From contig NZ_JANUSB010000017.1 in NCBI RefSeq assembly GCF_024793895.1, positions 62,001-126,000 on the forward strand: a stretch of DNA of 64,000 nucleotides, written 5' to 3'. A model generated the notes under the pieces. The model saw only the letters and a list, made by a program, of their open reading frames with translations. It ran no database searches and was not told the origin of the DNA. Positions 38,579 to 47,722 of the stretch are shown here, one piece after another (positions within the stretch are counted from its first letter, which is position 1; each line of letters starts with the position of its first letter). The DNA comes from Serratia sp. AKBS12 (lineage in GTDB: Bacteria > Pseudomonadota > Gammaproteobacteria > Enterobacterales > Enterobacteriaceae). Both the position numbers and the translations under genes were made by a program.

Positions 38579-40456
38579 TTATGCGGAAAGCAACTTGTTC
38601 ATGCGTCGGATGAACTGGTTCGGATCTTCCAGCGTGCCGCGTTCGGCCAGCAACGCCTGATCCAGCAACAGGTCGATCCATTCGGCGAATTGTTCGTTAT
38701 CACCCACATCGGATGCGCGTTTGACCAGCGCATGTTCCGGATTCAGCTCGAAAATGTACTTCACTTCCGGTGCCTGTTGACCGGCGGCAGCGAACAGTTT
38801 CGCCATCTGGGTGCTCATTTCATCGGCATCGGTGGTCACGATCGCCGGCGTATCGGTCAGACGGTGCGTCAGTCGCACGTCCTTCACCCGCTCGCCCAGC
38901 AGCGTTTTAACGCGTTCAATGAATGGCTCCAGCTGTTTTTCAGCTTCTTTCTGCTCTTCGGTTTCGTCTGCCAGTTTTTCCAGCGCCTCATCGGCCTTGC
39001 TGACCGACTGGAATGATTTGCCGTCGAATTCGGTCAGGTAGCTCATCATCCATTCGTCGATACGCTCAGAGAGCAGCAGCACTTCGATGCCCTTCTTGCG
39101 GAACAGCTCCAGGTGCGGGCTGCTGTTGGCCGCGGCGTAGCTGTCGGCGGTGATATAATAAATCTTATCCTGTCCTTCGCTCATGCGGCCGACGTACTCT
39201 TCCAGCGACACGGTTTGCGCCGAGCTATCGCCGTGAGTAGAGGCAAAGCGCAGCAGCTTGGCAATCGCGTCCTTGTTCGCCGCATCTTCCGCTGGCCCTT
39301 CTTTCAGCACCAGGCCGAATTGCTGCCAGAATTTCTGATAGGCTTCGGCATCGTCCTTCGCCAGTTTTTCCAGCATCTGCAATACGCGTTTGGTCAGTGC
39401 GCTGCGCAGATTCTGGGTTACGCGACTGTCTTGCAGAATTTCACGCGATACGTTGAGCGGCAGATCGTTGGAGTCGATCAGTCCGCGTACAAAGCGCAGG
39501 TAGTTCGGCATAAACTGCTCTGCGTCATCCATGATGAATACGCGCTGTACGTACAGTTTCAGGCCGTGTTTGTGATCGCGGTTCCACATGTCCCACGGCG
39601 CCTGCGCCGGAATGTACAGCAGGCTGGTGTATTCCTGCTTGCCTTCAACGCGGTTGTGGCTCCAGCTCAGCGGATCGGTGAAGTCGTGGGCAATGTGTTT
39701 GTAGAATTCTTTATACTCTTCGTCGGTAATATCGGACTTGCTGCGCGTCCACAGCGCCTGGGCCTTGTTGATTTTCTCCCAGTGAGTCGCGCCGTCGGCG
39801 TCTTCTTCGTTGTTGCTTTCGATCTCTACCGGCAAGGCAATGTGATCGGAATATTTGCCGATCACCGAACGCAGACGCCAGGCGTCGAGATACTCGTCTT
39901 CGCCTTCGCGCAGATGCAGGGTGATTTCGGTGCCGCGTTCGGCTTTGCTGATGTCGGCAATAGTGTAATCGCCCTCGCCGGCAGATTCCCAGAACACACC
40001 CTCATCGGTAGCTGCGCCGGCAGCACGGGTGCGTACCGTTACCTTGTCCGCAACGATGAACGCCGAGTAGAAACCAACGCCGAACTGGCCGATCAGCTGG
40101 CTGTCTTTGGCCTGATCGGAACCGATCGATTCGAGGAAAGCCTTGGTGCCCGATTTGGCGATGGTGCCGAGGTTCTCGATCACTTCATCGCGACGCATGC
40201 CGATGCCGTTATCAGCGATGGTCAGAGTACGTTTTTCTTTGTCGAAGGACAGACGCACGCGCAGCTCGCCCTCTCCTTCGTACAGTTCCGGCGCAGACAG
40301 CGCGCGGAAACGCAGTTTGTCCGCCGCATCGGAGGCATTGGAAATCAGTTCGCGCAGGAAAATTTCTTTATTGGAGTACAGCGAATGAATCATCAAATGA
40401 AGCAGTTGTTTTACTTCAGACTGAAATCCGCGAGTTTCTTGACCTTTCATACTCAT
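38579..40456 (-). CDS. htpG: HtpG, bacterial Hsp90 chaperone
   Basis: Cytosolic ATP-dependent chaperone that remodels client proteins with DnaK. 625 residues. The GHKL ATPase domain shows [31 protein letters not shown] and [17 protein letters not shown]; the middle domain contains [15 protein letters not shown] with the catalytic Arg; the C-terminal dimerisation domain follows. As expected in bacteria there is no MEEVD tail. The first ATG of ATGAGTATGAAA is used because GAGG is seven bases before it. A sigma-32 promoter lies immediately upstream. Confidence 0.98.
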   Translation of the reverse strand: MSMKGQETRGFQSEVKQLLHLMIHSLYSNKEIFLRELISNASDAADKLRFRALSAPELYEGEGELRVRLSFDKEKRTLTIADNGIGMRRDEVIENLGTIAKSGTKAFLESIGSDQAKDSQLIGQFGVGFYSAFIVADKVTVRTRAAGAATDEGVFWESAGEGDYTIADISKAERGTEITLHLREGEDEYLDAWRLRSVIGKYSDHIALPVEIESNNEEDADGATHWEKINKAQALWTRSKSDITDEEYKEFYKHIAHDFTDPLSWSHNRVEGKQEYTSLLYIPAQAPWDMWNRDHKHGLKLYVQRVFIMDDAEQFMPNYLRFVRGLIDSNDLPLNVSREILQDSRVTQNLRSALTKRVLQMLEKLAKDDAEAYQKFWQQFGLVLKEGPAEDAANKDAIAKLLRFASTHGDSSAQTVSLEEYVGRMSEGQDKIYYITADSYAAANSSPHLELFRKKGIEVLLLSERIDEWMMSYLTEFDGKSFQSVSKADEALEKLADETEEQKEAEKQLEPFIERVKTLLGERVKDVRLTHRLTDTPAIVTTDADEMSTQMAKLFAAAGQQAPEVKYIFELNPEHALVKRASDVGDNEQFAEWIDLLLDQALLAERGTLEDPNQFIRRMNKLLSA

Positions 40457-40502
40457 TGCTTACCTCAAAGACAATTGCAACCAAACACAGACAATGAGGA
40501 TC

Positions 40503-40531
40503 AGGTGGGGATGAGGGCCTTATTTTTCAAG
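40503..40531 (-). promoter_or_regulatory. Sigma-32 heat-shock promoter of htpG
   Basis: Minus strand: CTTGAAA, 14 bases, CCCCACCT, close to the RpoH consensus CTTGAAA-N14-CCCCATNT. It lies about 50 bases before the htpG start. It is the cleanest alternative-sigma promoter in the window. Confidence 0.88.
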
Positions 40532-40594
40532 CGGGTGGCGGGGAATTTTTTAACCGGAGCTAACGGGGCGAAGCCGCCCCGTCAGGGAAGTGCG

Positions 40595-41199
40595 TCAGTA
40601 TTTGATGGCGTGGCGCCCGGCCAATGAGTGCGACAGCGTGGTGCCGTCGACCATTTCCAATTCGCCGCCTACCGGCACACCGTGCGCAATGCGGCTGGCC
40701 AGTACGCCGTACTGGCCGCACATTTCCGCGATGTAATTGGCGGTTGCTTCACCTTCCACCGTCGGGTTGGTGGCCAGGATCACTTCGCTGATGCTTTCCT
40801 GTTCCAGCCGTTGCTCCAGCCGATCGAGGCCGATATCGCCGGGTCCGATGCCGTCAAGCGGCGACAGATGGCCCATCAGCACAAAATAGCGCCCGGCGAA
40901 CTGGCCGGTCTGCTCGATGGCATGGATATCCGCCGGACTTTCCACCACGCAAATCTGGCCGTTTTGCGCACGACGCGGATTGGCGCATATGGTGCAAATA
41001 TCCTGCTCGGTGAAGGTGCGGCAATCGGCGCAATGGCCGATTTCCGACATCGCGCGGGTCAGCGCCTGTGCCAGACGCATGCCGCCACTGCGATCGCGCT
41101 GCAGCAGCTGAAACGCCATACGCTGCGCCGATTTCGGGCCAACGCCCGGCAGGCAGCGCAGCGCCTCCATCAGGGTTTCAAGCAGCGGACTGGTTTGCA

Positions 41200-41200
<1 letters not shown>
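40595..41200 (-). CDS. recR: RecR, recombination mediator
   Basis: Part of RecFOR, which loads RecA on gapped DNA. 201 residues: helix-hairpin-helix [19 protein letters not shown], the zinc finger [16 protein letters not shown], the Toprim domain starting [18 protein letters not shown], and a C-terminal Walker-B-like region. Its ATG overlaps the ybaB stop by one base (TGATG), giving coupled translation, and it belongs to the dnaX-ybaB-recR operon. Confidence 0.97.
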
Positions 41201-41571
<371 letters not shown>

Positions 41572-43533
41572 TTAAATGGGGCGAATACTGTCTTCATCCA
41601 GATCTGCATCAAAGAAGCGACGCAGCGTCTGGATATTGGTATCCGCAACGATGGACTGACGCGCCTGCGCCAGTTTTTCTTCATATATGGCTTGCCGCCA
41701 CTCCAGCGGCGTTCGCTCCGCCGGGTTTTCGTCTTCCACCACGGTCAGCTCAATCGGGCCACCGTGCAGCTCGCTGAGCGCGTCGCATAATGCCTTTTGC
41801 GCCGAGGGCGTGTTCAGGTGACGCTGCGCAGGCCGTAAATGGAGACAAATCTTGCCGGGCTCCAACTGCTGTTTAAAGGCGTTCAACGCCAATTGTTGCA
41901 CCAGTTTCGGGATGGTCAGCCGGTCTATTTCCGCCGCCCACGGGTCGCGCGCGATTGACTCTACCACCAGTTTAGCCGACAGCTCGGGGGTTTTTTCATG
42001 TTCCAGCGCGGTACGCAGCGCCTTTGGCGTCGCCAGTGGTTCTGGCGCTGCTTCTGGCGCGGTTTGCGCTCGCCAGCGATACGCCTCCGGCTTGGCCGGT
42101 TTTTCCTTGACGATTTTTTCCGCCTGACGCTGCTGGCTGCGCTCAGTCACGGAAGCCAATCGCTCCAGTGCCGAGTTTGCCGGCCGCGCTCTTCCTGGCG
42201 CCGCCGGCTCACTCTTTTTTGGTGTAGATGCCCCCTGTTGCCGCTGCAACTGGGTGCGCGCCTTCAATAACTGCGCGGTGGCGTCCGGTAAATTTACCGC
42301 CTGTGACGAAGCCGCGGCCTGCCCTAACGGCGGCGGTGCCTCTGACGATGGCGGCGCTGTTGCCGGTGCCTGCGCCGCCGGGACGGCCGACGTCACGCCC
42401 TGCGCCGAGGACGTTGAGGTAATCGCTGCCGGCTCGGGGATCTGCGCCTTGGGATGAAACGCCAACGCACGTAACAGGGTCATCTCTACGCCCATGCGGC
42501 GATCGGGTGCATAAGCCAGCTCTTTACGACCCACCAGCAATGTCTGGTAATACAGTTGCACGTCGGCAGGCGGCAAGCTGCGCGCCAGCTCACGCAGTCG
42601 CTGTTCGATAGCGGCGTAATGATGATCCAGCACCGAGGGCAGCAATTGCACCATCGCAATGCGATGCAGCAGCGCCAGGGTTTCCACCAGCAGGCTTTCC
42701 CAATCGACGCCGCGTGCTGCCGCTTGTGCCACCTGAGCCATCACTTTTTCGCCGTCGGCGTTGACCAGCGCTTCAAGGATCGCCAACGGCTGTTCGTCGT
42801 CCAGCGTGCCGAGCATATGGCTGACGGTGGCGCTGGTGACCTGGCCCTCGCCCATGGCGATCGCCTGATCGGTCAGGCTGAGGGCGTCACGCATGCTGCC
42901 GTCGGCGGCGCGCGCCAACAGTTGCAGGGCGCGGGCGTCGCTCGCGATCTGTTCCGCCTGTAGTACCGTTTCCAACTGGTTGCGGATTTGCTCCACGTCC
43001 AGCGCCTTCAAATGGAATTGCAGGCAGCGTGACAGAATGGTCACCGGCAGCTTTTGCGGATCGGTGGTCGCCAATAAAAATTTCACATGCGCCGGCGGCT
43101 CTTCCAGCGTTTTCAACAACGCATTGAAGCTATGGCGTGACAGCATGTGCACTTCATCGATCAGGTAGACCTTGAAACGGCCGCGCGCTGGCGCGTACTG
43201 CACGTTGTCCAGCAGATCGCGCGTGTCTTCCACCTTGGTTCTGGAGGCCGCATCGATCTCGATAAGATCGACAAAACGCCCCTGCTCAATCTCGCGGCAG
43301 TTATCACATTGGCCACACGGGGTAGCGGTAATGCCGGTTTCACAGTTAAGGCCTTTGGCCAACAGGCGGGCGATGGTGGTCTTACCCACGCCGCGCGTGC
43401 CCGAAAACAGATAGGCATGATGAATCCGCCCAAGCGTTAGGCCGTTGGCCAGTGCGGTCAGGACGTGTTCTTGCCCAACCACATCTGCAAAGGTTTGGGG
43501 GCGCCACTTACGGGCGAGAACCTGATAGCTCAT
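41572..43533 (-). CDS. dnaX: DnaX, DNA polymerase III tau (and, by frameshifting, gamma) subunit
   Basis: Clamp-loader ATPase of the replisome; full-length tau (653 residues) also couples the polymerases and DnaB. Walker A GTRGVGKTTIARLLAK, zinc module CETGITATPCGQCDNC, Walker B LIDEVHML and sensor LSRCLQFHL are in the first 180 residues. The Pro/Ala-rich linker (about 370-430) and the tau-specific C-terminus follow. The slippery site at codons 439-440 would give a gamma of 441 residues ending in Glu, ten longer than E. coli gamma, as tau is too. Confidence 0.98.
   Translation of the reverse strand: MSYQVLARKWRPQTFADVVGQEHVLTALANGLTLGRIHHAYLFSGTRGVGKTTIARLLAKGLNCETGITATPCGQCDNCREIEQGRFVDLIEIDAASRTKVEDTRDLLDNVQYAPARGRFKVYLIDEVHMLSRHSFNALLKTLEEPPAHVKFLLATTDPQKLPVTILSRCLQFHLKALDVEQIRNQLETVLQAEQIASDARALQLLARAADGSMRDALSLTDQAIAMGEGQVTSATVSHMLGTLDDEQPLAILEALVNADGEKVMAQVAQAAARGVDWESLLVETLALLHRIAMVQLLPSVLDHHYAAIEQRLRELARSLPPADVQLYYQTLLVGRKELAYAPDRRMGVEMTLLRALAFHPKAQIPEPAAITSTSSAQGVTSAVPAAQAPATAPPSSEAPPPLGQAAASSQAVNLPDATAQLLKARTQLQRQQGASTPKKSEPAAPGRARPANSALERLASVTERSQQRQAEKIVKEKPAKPEAYRWRAQTAPEAAPEPLATPKALRTALEHEKTPELSAKLVVESIARDPWAAEIDRLTIPKLVQQLALNAFKQQLEPGKICLHLRPAQRHLNTPSAQKALCDALSELHGGPIELTVVEDENPAERTPLEWRQAIYEEKLAQARQSIVADTNIQTLRRFFDADLDEDSIRPI
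42179..42236 (-). promoter_or_regulatory. Programmed -1 frameshift signal of dnaX
   Basis: Minus strand: SD-like AGGGGG, ten bases, slippery A AAA AAG (42214-42220), five bases, then a GC hairpin (GCCGGC-G-GCGC / GCGC-G-GCCGGC, loop CAGGAAGA). After a -1 slip the next codons are GAG and TGA, so gamma ends right after the site. All three elements known from E. coli are present with the same spacing. Confidence 0.93.
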
Positions 43534-43611
43534 TAATACCGGAGAAGTCGAATAATCTGGAGGGTCATGCTAACACAGCAGTGCGGCGATCCGCGATAGC
43601 CCATTCTGTTT

Positions 43612-43656
43612 CGAGCGACAGCGCCGTTGGCCAACGGCCTGTGTGCCAGTCGCTCG
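43612..43656. other. Nested inverted repeats between apt and dnaX
   Basis: Outer arms CGAGCGAC / GTCGCTCG enclose a perfect 16-base palindrome GCCGTTGGCCAACGGC. In the apt-dnaX intergenic RNA this would form a two-part structure or a protein-binding dyad. It could attenuate apt read-through into dnaX, whose own start follows about 80 bases later. Confidence 0.6.
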
Positions 43657-43681
43657 ATTTTGATCGGGGTTGAATGCTAAA

Positions 43682-44233
43682 TCAATGGCCGGCGAAGTTG
43701 ACCAGGCTGTAGCAGTCGATGCCGAGCTGGTTCAGACGTGCTTCACCGCCGAGATCCGGCAGGTTGATGATGAAGGCGGCGTCTTTCACCTGGCCGCCCA
43801 AACGACGGATCAGTTTGGCGGTGGCTTCGATGGTACCGCCGGTCGCCAGCAGATCGTCCACCACCAATACCACGTCGTCTGCGGTGATGGCATCGCTGTG
43901 GATTTCAAGCTGGTCGGTGCCGTATTCCAGCTCATAGCTTTCGATCAGCGTGGCACGCGGCAATTTGCCCGGCTTGCGTACCGGCACAAAACCAACGCCC
44001 AATGCCAGCGCTACCGGCGCGCCAAACAGAAAACCACGCGCTTCGGTACCGACCACTTTGGTGATACCTGCTTCGCGATAACGCTCAACCAGCAACTCGA
44101 TGCTGGCAGCGTAAGCCAGCGGATTTTCCAGCAGGCTGGTGACGTCACGGAACAGGATGCCCGGCTTAGGGTAATCCGGGATGGTTTTGATACTGTCTTT
44201 GATAAACTGAAGCTGCTGCGCAGTAGCGGTCAT
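43682..44233 (-). CDS. apt: Adenine phosphoribosyltransferase
   Basis: Cytosolic purine salvage enzyme making AMP from adenine and PRPP. 183 residues, E. coli length. Blocks: [50 protein letters not shown] and the PRPP motif [19 protein letters not shown]. It precedes dnaX in the direction of transcription. The 268-base stretch between apt and ybaN has a GCCCC/GGGGC hairpin but no gene that I can support. Confidence 0.97.
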   Translation of the reverse strand: MTATAQQLQFIKDSIKTIPDYPKPGILFRDVTSLLENPLAYAASIELLVERYREAGITKVVGTEARGFLFGAPVALALGVGFVPVRKPGKLPRATLIESYELEYGTDQLEIHSDAITADDVVLVVDDLLATGGTIEATAKLIRRLGGQVKDAAFIINLPDLGGEARLNQLGIDCYSLVNFAGH

Positions 44234-44501
44234 AATTATTGCCTGATAAAACTGCTTGAAACTGGAACGCAGGCCGCCTGATATCCTGCTTCACCCATTA
44301 GGGCGAAACCATTAATCAAGGACGTTCAGGGAGGGTTCCCGCGCACGAAAACGCCCAAATCTATGCAAACTGGCAGACAATTGCAACTCTACCCTTCATC
44401 TTTCATGCCCCACGGGGCTGGGAAAACGCCGGCGGGGCCAGTGGATTCATACGCTTGCCGTCAGATGGCGACGTCAGGCTAACAAGAATTCTAGCCTGCC
44501 T

Positions 44502-44882
44502 TCAGCGCCGTTTGTGCTGATCCGCATCGACCACCGGCAGGCGCAGCATGACGATCAACAGCGTCGCCAGCATCACCAGCAGCAGGCCGCGCACCCACCA
44601 GATTTTCACCAGCCATAGCGACACGGCAAAAGTCAGCACAATAAACAGCATGGCCTTCCATTTGGCGCCCGGCGGCAATGCGCGGTGGCGTTGCCAATGG
44701 CGCAGGTAACCACCAAACCATGATTGATATAACAGCCAATGGTGAAAACGCGGCGACGAGCGGGCGAAACACCAGGCCGCCAACAGCAGAAAGGGGGTGG
44801 TCGGCAACAGCGGCAATACCACGCCCAGCGTAGCCAACGCCACCGCTAGCCAACCTACAGCGATCAATAGCCAACGCGTCAT
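44502..44882 (-). CDS. ybaN: YbaN, DUF454 inner-membrane protein
   Basis: 126-residue membrane protein of unknown function. The ATG used gives MTRWLLIAVGWLAVALATLG, matching E. coli YbaN length; a longer reading to 44981 would fuse unrelated sequence. Three or four helices are visible with the family signature LPLLPTTPFLLLAAWCFARS and FHHWLLYQSWFGGYLRHW between them. In E. coli ybaN sits between apt and priC; here the yeg-like cluster separates it from priC. Confidence 0.92.
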   Translation of the reverse strand: MTRWLLIAVGWLAVALATLGVVLPLLPTTPFLLLAAWCFARSSPRFHHWLLYQSWFGGYLRHWQRHRALPPGAKWKAMLFIVLTFAVSLWLVKIWWVRGLLLVMLATLLIVMLRLPVVDADQHKRR

Positions 44883-44929
44883 GCCGATCCTTTTAGCCAG
44901 ACAGTATGCCAATGACTGTAACACCGGAA

Positions 44930-45664
44930 CTACTGATAATGAATATCGCCAAAATATTCCGAGAGCACCACATAACGGCAATATTCAAACGGCTGATCGG
45001 CACCACTGAGAAAGGTTTGCCGAGCAACCGACAGTAACGGCGTATTTGACGCTACCTGCAGCAGTTCACACAGCTCCCGGGACGGCAAGATGGCGTCGAT
45101 TTTTTCCACCGCGGAGCCAATGGCGATCTGATAGCGCGTCATCAGCAACTGGTAGAGCGACTGATTGGCCAGATCCTGCGGCTGCAATTGCAGTCCGGGA
45201 AAAAAAGACAGATTGATGTAGATTTTCTCATGGTTGAACGGCTTGCCCTTGGCGGAACGCACGCGCGAAATAAACAGATACTTATTGCCGGGCGGCAGGT
45301 TCAGCCCATCCAGCAGGGCATCTTTGGCGCTGCGTTGCGCAATGTCGAGGATCTGACTGTCGATGCGGATCTGGGAAAAACTGAGGTCGGCGGTGATGCC
45401 GCGGAAGGTATGACCGTAACTTGCTCCCTCTGGCAACGCATTGACCACCGAGCCGGTGCCGCGCTGCGAGGCAATGATGCCGCTTTCCACCAGCGCGTTC
45501 CACGCCTGCTTTACCACGATCAGCGATACATCAAACTGGCGGGCGATGTCTTTTTGCGTCGGCAGGCGATCGCCCAGCCGGTATGTGCCGTCAAGGATCC
45601 GATGGCAGATAATGGAATATAACTGCTTGTATAATGGCGTATAGCTCGCCTTATCTACCACCAA
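44930..45664 (-). CDS. GntR-family regulator with UTRA domain (YegW-like)
   Basis: Transcription regulator of the HutC/UTRA subfamily, about 244 residues. An N-terminal winged helix (LYKQLYSIICHRILDGTYRL, LPTQKDIARQFDVSLIVVKQ) is followed by a UTRA ligand domain (LFISRVRSAKGKPFNHEKIY, EKIDAILPSRELCELL, PLLSVARQTFLSGADQPFEY). The reading begins TTG-GTG-GTA; TTG or the next GTG may be the true start behind GAGG. It ends the cluster of glycohydrolase, kinase and transporter genes, as yegW does beside yegTUV in E. coli, and probably represses them. Confidence 0.85.
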   Translation of the reverse strand: MVVDKASYTPLYKQLYSIICHRILDGTYRLGDRLPTQKDIARQFDVSLIVVKQAWNALVESGIIASQRGTGSVVNALPEGASYGHTFRGITADLSFSQIRIDSQILDIAQRSAKDALLDGLNLPPGNKYLFISRVRSAKGKPFNHEKIYINLSFFPGLQLQPQDLANQSLYQLLMTRYQIAIGSAVEKIDAILPSRELCELLQVASNTPLLSVARQTFLSGADQPFEYCRYVVLSEYFGDIHYQ

Positions 45665-45725
45665 CGTAAAACCTCGCCTGGTCAGGTTGGAAGGGAAAGT
45701 TGCAGCGCTTTCCCTTGGTTATGCA

Positions 45726-46766
45726 TTATTCGGTTATTGAACGCGCCAGCGCCTCCAGCGAGAAATGATTCATTTTATCCAGCAGAGGCAGGTAATGTTC
45801 AGGCCAGGCCGCGGCACCATGGTATGCCCCTGAAATCGCGCCGACCATGGTTGCGACGGTATCCGTGTCATTACCGATATTAACGGCGGAAATAATAGCA
45901 TCAACCGGCGTGGCGGCACAGCAGGCAAATAACCCCAGCGCCGCGGGAACCGCCTCACTGACGTGCAACCCGGTGCCGATAATATCGTTCAGTTCGACGA
46001 TCGCGGTTTCCCAGTGGCGATGACGCTTGCCAATGGCAACGGCCAGTTCGATGCGCCGACCGACCGACGGCCCGGCGATCGCCATTGCTCCCTGCTCTGC
46101 AGCCAGAGCCAGCCCCTTATCCGCTCCATAGATCGACGCGGCGACGATCGACGCGCTGCTGGCGCTGGACGAGAGTGCTTCGGCGATCGCTGCCGCCATC
46201 GCGGCTGCACCAGACATTGCCAAAACGTTATTGTGGGTAAAGCGCGCAATGTCGAGCGCACACTGGATCGCACCCTCCAGATCGCCTGGGTGCAGCACCG
46301 CGGCAGGCCAGATCTTCATCGCCGAGCCGTTGGTGGCTGCCGCGTTGCCACCGTTGATGATCTGCACCGACTGCTTTTCCCCTTCCAGCTCGCCCTGCAA
46401 CGATGCACGCCGATCGTTGAAAATGGCCTTCATTGCCGCGCGCGTCGTCGGGCCGGTAAAATTGGCATAAAAGGGGTAATCCAGCCAGCGTTGAAAGGCT
46501 TCTTTCATCGCCGAGTCTGTGACTTTACGCCCATGAGTTAGCAGCGCATCCATAATATATTTCGCCTGAATAAAATCGTCAGTGCACATGCCGGCCTCGT
46601 TACAGCGCCCAAAGGTATCCGCCGGCGGTTTGACAAAGGTGGTCACCCAGCCGCCAAAAGTGTCTTTTATCTGTTGTTGCGTTCGTACCTCCGTTGCTGC
46701 GCCCATCGCATCAGCAGCAGCGGCGCCGATCAGGCAGCCTAAAACATGGTCGTAATTTGCGTTCAT
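45726..46766 (-). CDS. ADP-ribosylglycohydrolase-family protein (YegU-like)
   Basis: DraG/ARH-fold hydrolase of 346 residues, expected to cleave an N-glycosidic bond to ribose; family members remove ADP-ribose or related groups using a Mg2+ pair. The acidic metal-site blocks are CLIGAAAADAMGAATE (N-terminus), MCTDDFIQAKYIM and NIGNDTDTVATMVGAISGA (C-terminus). ATG with AAGGAGA upstream is preferred over the TTG one codon earlier. It is 16 bases downstream of the PfkB kinase gene. The substrate is not known; context suggests a small ribosyl compound rather than protein. Confidence 0.85.
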   Translation of the reverse strand: MNANYDHVLGCLIGAAAADAMGAATEVRTQQQIKDTFGGWVTTFVKPPADTFGRCNEAGMCTDDFIQAKYIMDALLTHGRKVTDSAMKEAFQRWLDYPFYANFTGPTTRAAMKAIFNDRRASLQGELEGEKQSVQIINGGNAAATNGSAMKIWPAAVLHPGDLEGAIQCALDIARFTHNNVLAMSGAAAMAAAIAEALSSSASSASIVAASIYGADKGLALAAEQGAMAIAGPSVGRRIELAVAIGKRHRHWETAIVELNDIIGTGLHVSEAVPAALGLFACCAATPVDAIISAVNIGNDTDTVATMVGAISGAYHGAAAWPEHYLPLLDKMNHFSLEALARSITE

Positions 46767-46782
46767 CAAAGTCTCCTTGGGT

Positions 46783-47721
46783 TTATCGCATCTGATGGGT
46801 CATAAATGCCGCCAGTTGTTCGGCATCTGGCAGCGCCGTCATGGCGCCTTTTTGTGTCACCGCCGCCGCACCGCAAAAATTGGCGACGTTCATCGCCGAG
46901 GTGAGCGGTTGCTGCCGCCAATCCGGTTGCTTCGCCAGCTCGATAAGTAATCCGCCGACAAAGGCATCGCCCGCGCCGGTGGTGTCGACAACCTGCACCG
47001 GCAGCGCCGGGTAATGCCGCTCTTGCCGTTGATGTATCAGATACGCCCCCGCTTCGCCGAGCGAAATGACGGTGGTCGGACAGCCCAGTTCGCGGGCGTA
47101 GTAACGGGCGGAATGCCAGTCCTGCCGTTGAGTCAGTCGACACAGCTCATCGGCCGAAATCTTGCAGATATCCGCCTGGGCAATGGCATTTTCGATTTGT
47201 GGCGCAATGTCGGCCGGGCGGTCCCACATGGCTTCGCGCAGGTTGACGTCAAACAGCACGGAACCCTGCGCCAGACGCATGCGCCGAGCGCCTTGCAGGC
47301 AAGCGTCACGCGCGGGCTGGCGAATCAGGCCGATGGAGTTGAAGTAAAACCATTGATTGGCAGCAAACGGCGGTAGATCGGCCGCGCAGACAAAACTGTC
47401 GGCGCTGGGGGCCACCAGATAACTGAACGAGCGCTCGCCGTCTGCCGCCAGATCGACAATCAGTACCGCGGTTTTCAGCGCCGGGTCGAGCGTCAGATGA
47501 CCAATGTCGACCCCTTCACGCCGCAGGGTTTGCGCCAGAAAGTGCCCAACCGGGTCCAGCCCAAGCCGGCCAATAAAGCCGCAATGGCCGGCCAGCCGTG
47601 CGATACAGACCGCAACATTGGCTGACGCGCCGCCGGGGCATTTCAAATAGCGTTGTTGGTCGTCGGGCACCAGATCGACCGAGGCATCGCCAATTACCCA
47701 TACGGTATTTTTAGCCTGCAT
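46783..47721 (-). CDS. PfkB-family carbohydrate/nucleoside kinase (YegV-like)
   Basis: Cytosolic kinase of 312 residues. N-terminal VWVIGDASVDLVPDDQQRY and CPGGASANVAVCIARLAG (PfkB signature 1), middle VLFDVNLREAMWDRP, and C-terminal VDTTGAGDAFVGGLLIELAK (signature 2 with catalytic Asp). It likely phosphorylates the sugar or nucleoside released or imported by its neighbours. The start ATG lies one base after the transporter stop, so the two are tightly coupled; E. coli yegV has the same partners. The exact substrate cannot be assigned. Confidence 0.87.
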   Translation of the reverse strand: MQAKNTVWVIGDASVDLVPDDQQRYLKCPGGASANVAVCIARLAGHCGFIGRLGLDPVGHFLAQTLRREGVDIGHLTLDPALKTAVLIVDLAADGERSFSYLVAPSADSFVCAADLPPFAANQWFYFNSIGLIRQPARDACLQGARRMRLAQGSVLFDVNLREAMWDRPADIAPQIENAIAQADICKISADELCRLTQRQDWHSARYYARELGCPTTVISLGEAGAYLIHQRQERHYPALPVQVVDTTGAGDAFVGGLLIELAKQPDWRQQPLTSAMNVANFCGAAAVTQKGAMTALPDAEQLAAFMTHQMR

Positions 47722-47722
47722 A

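Noticed and set aside
40563-40582. Hairpin ACGGGGCG/CGCCCCGT after recR as a terminator
   Set aside because: The U-rich stretch is about 12 bases away from the stem, so a classical terminator is not supported; function left open.
39113-40627. Plus-strand open frame of about 504 codons opposite htpG
   Set aside because: Antisense to htpG, phenylalanine/valine-rich composition typical of reverse-frame translation, no start signal.
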